5,044 bases of DNA from Gammaproteobacteria bacterium (GTDB lineage Bacteria > Pseudomonadota > Gammaproteobacteria > Xanthomonadales > Marinicellaceae), in the NCBI GenBank assembly GCA_030426065.1, contig JAUHZH010000197.1, positions 1 through 5,044 of the forward strand, given 5' to 3'. The notes under the pieces are model-generated. The model made no database searches, was not told the origin of the DNA, and saw only the letters and a program-made list of their open reading frames with translations. Below are positions 1 through 5,044 of the stretch, one piece after another (within the stretch, counting starts at the first letter, position 1; each line of letters starts with the position of its first letter). A program made the translations under genes and the position numbers.

Positions 1-1
1 C

Positions 2-1237
2 GTTTTCATATTGGTTCCCATTGTCGGCGGGATCATCGCTTTTGTGAATAAACGTTTCAGAAAAATCAGCCATCGCATTCAAAATTCAATCAGTGGCGTT
101 AGTGAAGTGGTTGAAGAAGTGGTTAAAGGCCAAAAAATCGTCAAAATTTTCAAAGGCGAACAAGATGAAAGCAAACGCTTCAATCGCCACATCAAACAAA
201 ACCGCCAACTACAAGTCAAAATCGTGGCCACACAAGAAGTGACGGCTTCAACGGTACACTTAATGATTGCTGTGGCCTTGTCAATCATCATGTATCTGGC
301 GGCCAAGTCCAACATGAGCCCAGGCACTTTCATGGCTTTCATGACCGCAATGCTGGCCTTGATGCCATCAGTCAAACGCTTGTCCCAAGTATTTACAGCC
401 ATCCAAACCACCTTGGCGGCGGCAGACAGTGTTTTGTATGTTTTGAAACAACAGCCAGAAACAGACCAAGGAACCGAGACTTTGCCACCGGGTGAAAAAT
501 CCATCCAGTTCAATGACGTGAGTTTCCAATACCCCGGTGCTGACGATAGGGCCATTCAAGGGTTCAATTTGAACATCAAAGCGGGTGAAGTGGTTGCATT
601 GGTGGGTGCATCAGGCAGTGGCAAGACCACCTTGGTCAATCTCCTGCCCCGATTTTATGAGTGCACATCAGGCCATGTTGCCATCAATGGCATCGATGTC
701 AAAAACATCACATTGGACAGCCTCAGATCAGAATTGGCGATGGTCAGCCAAGACATTGTTCTGTTCAATGCCACCGTACGCAACAACATCGCTTACGGAT
801 GTAACCAACAATTCTCAGAAGATGACATCATACGTGCAGCCGAACAGGCCAATGCGTGGTCATTCATTGAAGAATTACCAGATGGGCTGGAAACCATGCT
901 GGGTGACAATGGCACACGCCTTTCAGGCGGACAGAGACAGCGCATAGCCATTGCCCGGGCCATCTTAAAGAATGCGCCCATATTGATTTTGGACGAAGCC
1001 ACTTCCGCCTTGGACACTGAATCTGAAAAACACATCCAATCGGCTTTGGCCACAGTGATGGAAAACAAAACCACATTGGTCATTGCTCATCGATTGAGCA
1101 CCATTGAACATGCTGACTTGGTGGTCGTTCTGGACCATGGCCGTGTGGTCGAGTCAGGGAACCACAAAGAACTGATGGAAAAAAAGGGTGCTTATGCACA
1201 ACTACAAAAAAATCAGCAGTTGGATGCTGGCTCATGA
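2..1237 (+). CDS. msbA: Lipid A export ATP-binding/permease protein MsbA (5'-truncated by window edge)
   Basis: ABC transporter half-molecule that flips lipid A-core from the cytoplasmic to the periplasmic leaflet of the inner membrane, using ATP as a homodimer. The frame is open from base 2. The first in-frame TTG (base 11) is internal to the gene, not a start. Residues are counted from the first complete codon. They run: end of a membrane helix (1-15), the cytoplasmic stretch with NKRFRKIS (16-23), two more hydrophobic helices (about 83-100 and 108-131), then the nucleotide-binding domain. That domain has an A-loop tyrosine (177), Walker A GASGSGKT (202-209), Q-loop Gln250, signature LSGGQ (307-311), Walker B ILILDE with catalytic Glu332, D-loop SALD (335-338) and switch His363. 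All key ATPase residues are present. E. coli MsbA has 582 residues, so roughly 170 N-terminal residues lie to the left. Close similarity to MsbA over the linker and NBD, plus lpxK directly downstream, makes MsbA much likelier than another ABC exporter. The stop overlaps the lpxK start. Confidence 0.95.
   Translation, partial: VFILVPIVGGIIAFVNKRFRKISHRIQNSISGVSEVVEEVVKGQKIVKIFKGEQDESKRFNRHIKQNRQLQVKIVATQEVTASTVHLMIAVALSIIMYLAAKSNMSPGTFMAFMTAMLALMPSVKRLSQVFTAIQTTLAAADSVLYVLKQQPETDQGTETLPPGEKSIQFNDVSFQYPGADDRAIQGFNLNIKAGEVVALVGASGSGKTTLVNLLPRFYECTSGHVAINGIDVKNITLDSLRSELAMVSQDIVLFNATVRNNIAYGCNQQFSEDDIIRAAEQANAWSFIEELPDGLETMLGDNGTRLSGGQRQRIAIARAILKNAPILILDEATSALDTESEKHIQSALATVMENKTTLVIAHRLSTIEHADLVVVLDHGRVVESGNHKELMEKKGAYAQLQKNQQLDAGS
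1234..1237 (+). other. msbA/lpxK ATGA stop-start overlap
   Basis: The lpxK ATG (1234-1236) shares bases with the msbA TGA (1235-1237). No strong Shine-Dalgarno lies upstream; only a weak GGATGCTGG stretch is seen. This arrangement usually means translational coupling, which would keep kinase and flippase synthesis linked. Confidence 0.9.
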
Positions 1238-2217
1238 ATGAAAGCAAATTATTGAAAGTTTGGTACGGCCAACAACAGCCCAATGTCATGCTCAGGTCCC
1301 TTTCATGGCTGTTTAAAAGGCTCTCAGGAACGCGTCGGTGGTTATACCAATCCAAGATATTGAGGTCACACCAGGTCAAAGTGCCGGTCATCATTGTTGG
1401 TAACATCACCGCAGGTGGTGGCGGCAAAACACCGATGGTGATTTGGTTGGTCAACCATTTGAAATCCAAAGGGTTAAGACCCGGCATCATTTCACGTGGC
1501 CATGGCGGAAAGAGAAAGGTTGAGCCTATGTTTGTCACACCACAAGCCAACCCTGTTGCCACAGGTGATGAACCCTTGTTGATGGCTCAAAGCACACAAG
1601 TGCCTGTGATGGTCGGTAAAGACAGGGTCAAAGCGGCCAAACAACTGATCGCACAATACAATGTCAATGTCATCATATCAGACGATGGCATGCAACATTA
1701 CGCACTCAAACGTGACGCTGAAATCATCATGATCGACGCCCAATGGCAAACCGGAAACAACCGGTTCATCCCAGCAGGCCCTTTGAGAGAACCTTTGGAT
1801 CGAATGAAAGCTGCCGACTTGATTGTTTATAAAGGTCAGATGAATGACCATTTACATTATGTCATGACGGTTGAATCCATATACAAACTCAACAACCCAT
1901 CCATACAGCGAGAACTGTCAGGTTTACGCAACCAGAAGATTCATGCCATGGCTGGGATTGCCAACCCTGACAGTTTTTTTAAACTGCTATCAAAACTGGG
2001 ATTGGCCGTCATCAAACACCCATTACCTGATCACCACCAATACAACGAATCAGATTTTAATCATGTCGGTGAAGATTTGATTTTGATGACTGAAAAAGAC
2101 GCTGTGAAATGTGCTCAATTCACAGACAAAGACATTTGGGTTGTTAAAGTCTCAGCCAGCCCAACGGCAGAGACTGTAAAATGTATTGATTCATTGATAG
2201 ATGAAGTGATGTCATGA
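1234..2217 (+). CDS. lpxK: Tetraacyldisaccharide 4'-kinase LpxK (complete)
   Basis: Transfers phosphate from ATP to the 4' position of tetraacyldisaccharide-1-phosphate, giving lipid IVA at the cytoplasmic face of the inner membrane. The product has 327 residues, against 328 in E. coli. The N-terminal part (about 1-45) is basic and amphipathic with a WLF/WLY patch, as expected for the membrane-associating helix of the family. The P-loop GNITAGGGGKTP is at 56-67, SRGHGG at 87-92 and GDEP at 111-114. DDGMQH is at 150-155, PDHHQY at 265-270 and TEKDAVKC at 286-293. In the Aquifex LpxK structure an Asp-His pair is catalytic; I map these to the Asp of GDEP and the HH motif here. The usual SRGYGG tyrosine is histidine (residue 90). 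The ATG is chosen because it gives the expected N-terminus and forms an ATGA overlap with the msbA stop. No strong Shine-Dalgarno is seen, so re-initiation by ribosomes finishing msbA is likely. Confidence 0.97.
   Translation: MNESKLLKVWYGQQQPNVMLRSLSWLFKRLSGTRRWLYQSKILRSHQVKVPVIIVGNITAGGGGKTPMVIWLVNHLKSKGLRPGIISRGHGGKRKVEPMFVTPQANPVATGDEPLLMAQSTQVPVMVGKDRVKAAKQLIAQYNVNVIISDDGMQHYALKRDAEIIMIDAQWQTGNNRFIPAGPLREPLDRMKAADLIVYKGQMNDHLHYVMTVESIYKLNNPSIQRELSGLRNQKIHAMAGIANPDSFFKLLSKLGLAVIKHPLPDHHQYNESDFNHVGEDLILMTEKDAVKCAQFTDKDIWVVKVSASPTAETVKCIDSLIDEVMS
2214..2217 (+). other. lpxK/kdsB ATGA stop-start overlap
   Basis: The kdsB ATG (2214-2216) overlaps the lpxK TGA (2215-2217) in the same 4-base arrangement as the previous junction. 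A modest purine-rich GATGAAGTGATG lies just upstream and could help re-initiation. It fixes the kdsB start and supports a single msbA-lpxK-kdsB transcript. Confidence 0.9.
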
Positions 2218-2969
2218 ACACTGCTTTTAACATTTGCATTCCAGCCAGGTATGATTCCAGCCGTTTACCCGGTAAACCACTGATCAAACTGAAGGGTAAA
2301 GAATTGATTTTATGGGCCATTGAATCGGCCAGTCAGTTGGGTGCACAATCCATAGTGGTTGCCACGGATGATCTGCGAATTCATGCTTTTGTCGAATCAC
2401 ATGGTTACCCAGCCATCATGACCGATCATGCACACCAATCTGGAACTGATCGAATCGCTGAATGCGCCCAAATCATGAATTGGAAGGACGATGAACTGGT
2501 ACTCAATTACCAAGGTGATGAACCTTTGATACCCAAAGCCAATGTCGAAGCCACTTTAGACTTGTTTACCCAGTTGCCAGACATCAGCATTGCCACATTG
2601 TATCAGCCCATCAAAGACACCAAAGCCGTCTTCAATCCCAATGTGGTCAAAGTGGTCACTGATGCCAACAACAAAGCCTTGTACTTTTCACGGGCACCCA
2701 TTCCCTGGCATCGAGATTCTTTTGCTTCTGTCCCTGCCTGTCTTCCTGAATCTGTCACATACAAGCAACACATTGGTTTGTATGCCTACAGGGTCAGTTT
2801 CCTCAAAGCTTTCAGTCAACTCGATCCTTCGCCCATTGAGCTCACTGAATCATTGGAACAAATGCGCGCACTGGAAGCCGGCCACTTGATAGGCATCACT
2901 GAATGCATTGAGCCGATGCCTCATGGCATAGACACCCCAGAAGATGTGGATGCATTCAACAATACATAA
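2214..2969 (+). CDS. kdsB: 3-deoxy-manno-octulosonate cytidylyltransferase KdsB (complete)
   Basis: Cytosolic enzyme that joins CTP and Kdo to give CMP-Kdo and pyrophosphate, the activated sugar that WaaA adds to lipid IVA. The product has 251 residues; E. coli KdsB has 248. It shows the full set of family motifs. The nucleotide-binding N-terminus IPARYDSSRLPGKPL is at 9-23 and VATDD at 49-53. QSGTDR is at 75-80 and YQGDEPLIP at 99-107. FNPNVVKVV is at 140-148, YFSRAPIPWHRD at 157-168 and HIGLYAYR at 186-193. LEQMRALE (214-221) and GIDTPEDV (238-245) follow. The aspartates in GDEP and GIDTPED correspond to the metal-binding positions of the family. The start ATG overlaps the lpxK stop by 4 bases, so it is the third gene of the operon, with no intervening ycaR. 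Whether the substrate is Kdo or the 8-amino-Kdo used by Shewanella relatives cannot be told from this; no kdnA/kdnB neighbours are visible. Confidence 0.97.
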   Translation: MNTAFNICIPARYDSSRLPGKPLIKLKGKELILWAIESASQLGAQSIVVATDDLRIHAFVESHGYPAIMTDHAHQSGTDRIAECAQIMNWKDDELVLNYQGDEPLIPKANVEATLDLFTQLPDISIATLYQPIKDTKAVFNPNVVKVVTDANNKALYFSRAPIPWHRDSFASVPACLPESVTYKQHIGLYAYRVSFLKAFSQLDPSPIELTESLEQMRALEAGHLIGITECIEPMPHGIDTPEDVDAFNNT

Positions 2970-3025
2970 TTCAAGTTATATCCACACAATACTCCAAACA
3001 ACATCCTTCACCCCCATAAAAGATA

Positions 3026-3047
3026 CCAATGGTTAAAAACCTTTTGG
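3026..3047 (+). other. Imperfect inverted repeat in the kdsB 3' region
   Basis: CCAA (3026-3029) pairs with TTGG (3044-3047), and GGTT (3031-3034) with AACC (3038-3041), around an AAA loop, with a 1x2 internal bulge. It is AT-rich and lacks a clean T tail after the outer stem; the inner 4-bp stem alone is followed by TTTT. It could be a weak terminator or RNA-processing hairpin for the operon, or chance. Confidence 0.25.
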
Positions 3048-3216
3048 CATAAATCACTGAATTTACTACCGACTTTCACAACACAATTTGTTTCAAAAAA
3101 ATCCATTTCTGACGTTTGCATTGCATACTCATAACTCAAAACCAGCTTAATGTATGACAAAAGAAAGGATGGAAACATCTTTACAACCAATGATCATTTA
3201 CATTATTTTTTTCCAT

Positions 3217-3245
3217 AAAAAAACCCCACCTAAAGTGGGGCTTTT
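3217..3245. terminator. Bidirectional intrinsic terminator between convergent genes
   Basis: A perfect 6-bp stem, CCCCAC (3224-3229) with GTGGGG (3235-3240), closes a 5-base CTAAA loop. On the - strand the stem is followed by seven U residues (complement of the A run 3217-3223), a classic strong terminator 24 bases after the exoprotein stop. On the + strand the stem is followed by C and then TTTT, a weaker tail, 254 bases after the kdsB stop. The flanking A and T runs can extend the stem past one unpaired C. It most likely belongs mainly to the - strand gene and also stops read-through from the LPS operon. Confidence 0.88.
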
Positions 3246-3264
3246 CTGAGTTGTTTGAACTCAA

Positions 3265-5043
3265 TCAGGGTCCACATACAGCTGGCGGTGCAGGTGAAAT
3301 CCTTTGACATTCATCCACTCCAGTAAAGGTTACTGTAGCTTGAGGACCTCCATTACCACCTGCAGTGAATGTACACTCGCCGGTAAAGAAGTTATTGATG
3401 TCATCAAGGTATGCAAACACTGTGGTGTCAGAATTACCATTTGCGTCAGTGATGGTGGGTTGAGAGGTTACTTCAAGCACACCACCAGTAGAAGAACATT
3501 CACCTGTGATGTTGGCACCTGGAATGCCATTGCCTCCACCATCAACCAGAGTCAAGACGATGTCTTTACCTCCACTGCTGAAGAATGCACTTGGGTTGGC
3601 CATCAAAATGGTGGCACCAGGCTCAGCCACTTGAACACACACAGAGTTACCATTGTTACAAGTCAAACCACCTGCAGCGAAGTTAAAGCCATTGTTTCCA
3701 CCACCAGTCACGATACCACTGGCGTTGGCCACACCTACGGCACAACCGTCAGATCCTGTTGCATTGTCCATCACACCTGATCCAACTTGACCATCGATGG
3801 AACCTGTACCTTCACCTGAATAGCCCCAAGAAACTTGGCGTCCTTGCAGGGGATGACCCGCCGCATCATAGAGACAGACGTAAACCAATGAATCACTGTT
3901 GGCAGGAATCAAGTTAGGTGATGCCACCAATCGAGCTGTTAAATCATCACCCAAAGATGCAAGGCCTGGGTAAATTAAGGTTTCAACATCGGTAACAACA
4001 CGGTTAACACCATTGTTAACTCCACCCACACCTTTGGCGTAAATGGCCGCCAATTTACCCAGTTTTGATACTGGGAAATTCAAGTAAGTGGTTGCAACAC
4101 CATTGTCACCCAATGTTGCTGTTGCTTCGATGTTTCCATCCAAAGCGCGACCAACAGCATATGGGAATATTCCCAAGTCGTTGATAACTGAACCTGTTAA
4201 ATCATTGCGATTGAAACTTTCATTGATGGTCAATCTGGTTTGGCTGTTAACAAAATTAACTGAAACTGCACTTTCCAAATCTTCATTACCATGAATGTCT
4301 TCGCCCCAAACCAACAGTGTGTCACCAGGTTGGACGCCATTGGCATCTGTAAAGAAGTTTGCCGATGCAGAGGTGAATTGGTTGCCACCTTCTTGTGGAT
4401 CACCGTCTGAACCAGAAATTGCGAACACACCTGGACCATCATTCGGGAAACCATCCAAAGGACTGTCAATCAAGCCAAATTGAATGGTGGTAGGCAATGC
4501 TGGATTTCCGCCTTTGTCTGTACCAATGACACTGATTCCAAGGGTATAAGTACCATCTAATTGGCCTGTACCTGCTTCTAAATCGAGATTGGTAACACCG
4601 TTGATGAAAAAGTTATTCAGGTTGGCAATGGTGATGTCTAATCCGAACAGCACACCATCAGAAATGACGAATGAGTTTTCTGAGTAAATGGGATCCTGTA
4701 ATCCGTTATCAACATTGTTATCTGCACGGTCAGATGTCACTGTGACGACAGCTGTATTTGGACTTGATCCACTGTTCAGTGCAAACACACCCAAACCATC
4801 TGCAGATGCCAATTTGATAGATTGACCTTGCTGGAATATGCCTTGAGCATTGGTTCCTGACAGGAACTCACCTGTATTGTTACCATCAGTGACCATATCA
4901 ACAATGATGTTATTGACACCATTAGGATTCATTGCAGGTAAACCGTCCGCATCTTTCAAGTGAACTAGAATGGTTTGCGCTTGGTTGCCGCCTGATCCAT
5001 TGATGTAACTGGGGTTTCCACCGACAGTATGGATCGAAGTGGG
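3265..5043 (-). CDS. Large secreted Ig-like (Big_1/invasin-like) domain protein, C-terminal part (5' end beyond window)
   Basis: I do not recognise a named gene. The frame is open from the right edge to a TGA at 3265-3267, giving 592 residues. The in-frame TTG at 4957-4959 is not a real start, because coding of the same Gly/Asn/Thr-rich character continues upstream of it. The protein is rich in Asn, Gly, Asp and Thr and strongly acidic: by hand count 58 Asp+Glu against 15 Lys+Arg in the last 564 residues, which suggests an extracellular or periplasmic location. Residues 1-389 have no cysteine and include a long block (about 158-338) with FGLID, DGDPQEGG, GDTLLVWGE and GNEDLE. Two Ig-like domains follow (about 366-474 and 475-575) with the Big_1 style D-x-x-G-x-P-x-x-G and TDANGNS patterns. 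The tail ends in a Cys/Pro-rich CGP. No PEP-CTERM, LPXTG or beta-barrel end is visible, so any anchor or signal peptide must be N-terminal and unseen. An adhesin or surface-matrix role is inference only. Confidence 0.85.
   Translation of the reverse strand, partial: PTSIHTVGGNPSYINGSGGNQAQTILVHLKDADGLPAMNPNGVNNIIVDMVTDGNNTGEFLSGTNAQGIFQQGQSIKLASADGLGVFALNSGSSPNTAVVTVTSDRADNNVDNGLQDPIYSENSFVISDGVLFGLDITIANLNNFFINGVTNLDLEAGTGQLDGTYTLGISVIGTDKGGNPALPTTIQFGLIDSPLDGFPNDGPGVFAISGSDGDPQEGGNQFTSASANFFTDANGVQPGDTLLVWGEDIHGNEDLESAVSVNFVNSQTRLTINESFNRNDLTGSVINDLGIFPYAVGRALDGNIEATATLGDNGVATTYLNFPVSKLGKLAAIYAKGVGGVNNGVNRVVTDVETLIYPGLASLGDDLTARLVASPNLIPANSDSLVYVCLYDAAGHPLQGRQVSWGYSGEGTGSIDGQVGSGVMDNATGSDGCAVGVANASGIVTGGGNNGFNFAAGGLTCNNGNSVCVQVAEPGATILMANPSAFFSSGGKDIVLTLVDGGGNGIPGANITGECSSTGGVLEVTSQPTITDANGNSDTTVFAYLDDINNFFTGECTFTAGGNGGPQATVTFTGVDECQRISPAPPAVCGP
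3319..3948 (-). repeat. Two tandem divergent Ig-like domains within the exoprotein
   Basis: Residues 366-474 (3622-3948) and 475-575 (3319-3621) share a layout. Each begins with a VASPN or MANPS strand, then an S-x-x-L/I-V strand, then a turn of the form YDAAGHPLQG or VDGGGNGIPG. A strand follows (VSWGYSG or ITGECSS), then a G-SDGCA or TDANGNS turn, and last a strand ending in VCVQVA or TVTFTG. This matches the general plan of bacterial Big_1/invasin-type Ig folds. The similarity is at the level of pattern, not DNA, so the duplication is old. Domain limits are approximate. Confidence 0.65.
4030..4572 (-). other. Conserved-looking middle block of the exoprotein (GDTLLV / GNEDLE module)
   Basis: Residues about 158-338 run through DGTYTLGISVIGTD, FGLIDSPLDGFP, DGDPQEGG, PGDTLLVWGE, GNEDLESA, NDLTG and GRALDGNIEA. 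The PGDTLLV segment, followed about 20 residues later by VNSQTRLTI, looks like the 'GDxLxV...V.S.T.L.I' beta module seen in other exoproteins. From memory, unverified, similar blocks recur in large Ig-like proteins of gammaproteobacteria. No enzyme motif is evident. Confidence 0.4.
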
Positions 5044-5044
5044 C

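Larger units (their letters stand above)
2970..3264. other. Non-coding region between convergent kdsB and exoprotein genes
   Basis: These 295 bases separate the kdsB stop from the stop of the opposite-strand gene. The + strand is A- and C-rich and poor in G until the terminator at its right end. Short open frames exist on both strands: a 60-codon TTG-start frame at 3008-3190 on the - strand and a 31-codon ATG frame at 3154-3249 on the + strand. Neither has a convincing ribosome site or a recognisable product, and the latter reads through the terminator. I see no tRNA, riboswitch or convincing sigma-70 promoter. If the + strand operon ends only at the 3217-3245 hairpin, most of this is its 3' untranslated region. 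Confidence 0.6.

Noticed and set aside
11..13. TTG as the start codon of msbA
   Set aside because: It falls inside a transmembrane helix of MsbA; the family needs about 170 more residues upstream and the frame is open to the edge.
79..555. 158-codon - strand frame opposite msbA
   Set aside because: It lies within the confidently coding msbA; the translation is a low-information shadow.
3116..3153. Possible promoter: TTGCAT boxes followed by TAATGT
   Set aside because: The spacing to the -10-like element is 21 bases or more, and no gene follows on the + strand.
3008..3190. 60-codon open frame on the - strand with a hydrophobic N-terminal part
   Set aside because: It begins at TTG with no ribosome site, lies beyond the terminator of the upstream gene with no promoter visible, and resembles no family I know.
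3189..3198. 10-base perfect palindrome AATGATCATT before the terminator, considered as an operator
   Set aside because: A single AT-rich 10-base palindrome is expected by chance in a region this size, and there is no promoter next to it.
3154..3249. 31-codon + strand ATG frame in the intergenic region
   Set aside because: No Shine-Dalgarno is correctly spaced before the ATG, and its last third is the terminator hairpin.
3304..3780. 158-codon + strand frame opposite the exoprotein
   Set aside because: It is antisense to a clearly coding frame with a coherent domain pattern. Its own translation is Thr/Ser/Cys-rich with no recognisable motif; it is a shadow of the repetitive gene.
4957..4959. 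TTG as the start codon of the exoprotein
   Set aside because: The frame stays open for 28 more codons to the window edge, with the same Gly/Asn/Thr-rich composition, and no signal peptide follows the TTG.
3265..5043. Functional link between the exoprotein and the LPS operon
   Set aside because: The genes are convergent and on separate transcripts; nothing in the sequence ties them beyond adjacency.

Overview
The window looks like part of a gammaproteobacterial chromosome. It carries, in order, msbA (5' end cut off), lpxK and kdsB on the + strand. This is the lipid A / Kdo cluster typical of Gram-negative bacteria and most familiar from gammaproteobacteria. Base composition is moderate, by eye in the mid-40s percent GC. 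I cannot name the genus. The large secreted Ig-like protein on the other strand would suit an aquatic or marine gammaproteobacterium, but that is inference.

Layout: 2-1237 msbA (lipid A flippase, C-terminal about 411 residues, no stop or frameshift); 1234-2217 lpxK (lipid A 4'-kinase, complete); 2214-2969 kdsB (CMP-Kdo synthetase, complete); 2970-3264 non-coding, containing an intrinsic terminator at 3217-3245 that can serve both strands; 3265-5043 on the - strand, the last 592 residues of a large acidic exoprotein whose reading frame stays open to the right edge, so its true start lies outside the window.

The three + strand genes are joined by two identical 4-base ATGA stop/start overlaps, which indicates one operon with coupled translation. 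The products act together: KdsB activates Kdo as CMP-Kdo, LpxK makes lipid IVA (the acceptor for Kdo), and MsbA flips the finished lipid A-core across the inner membrane. The small Trm112-family gene (ycaR) that separates lpxK and kdsB in E. coli is absent here.

The - strand protein has a cysteine-free region containing a long block with GDTLLV and GNEDLE motifs. Two Ig-like (Big_1/invasin-like) domains follow, each with its own candidate cysteine pair, and then a short Cys/Pro tail. It has no visible functional link to the LPS operon; the two transcription units converge on the shared terminator. I found no mobile element, CRISPR array, tRNA or rRNA. The only parts not explained by well-known families are the exoprotein and the roughly 250-base untranslated stretch after kdsB.
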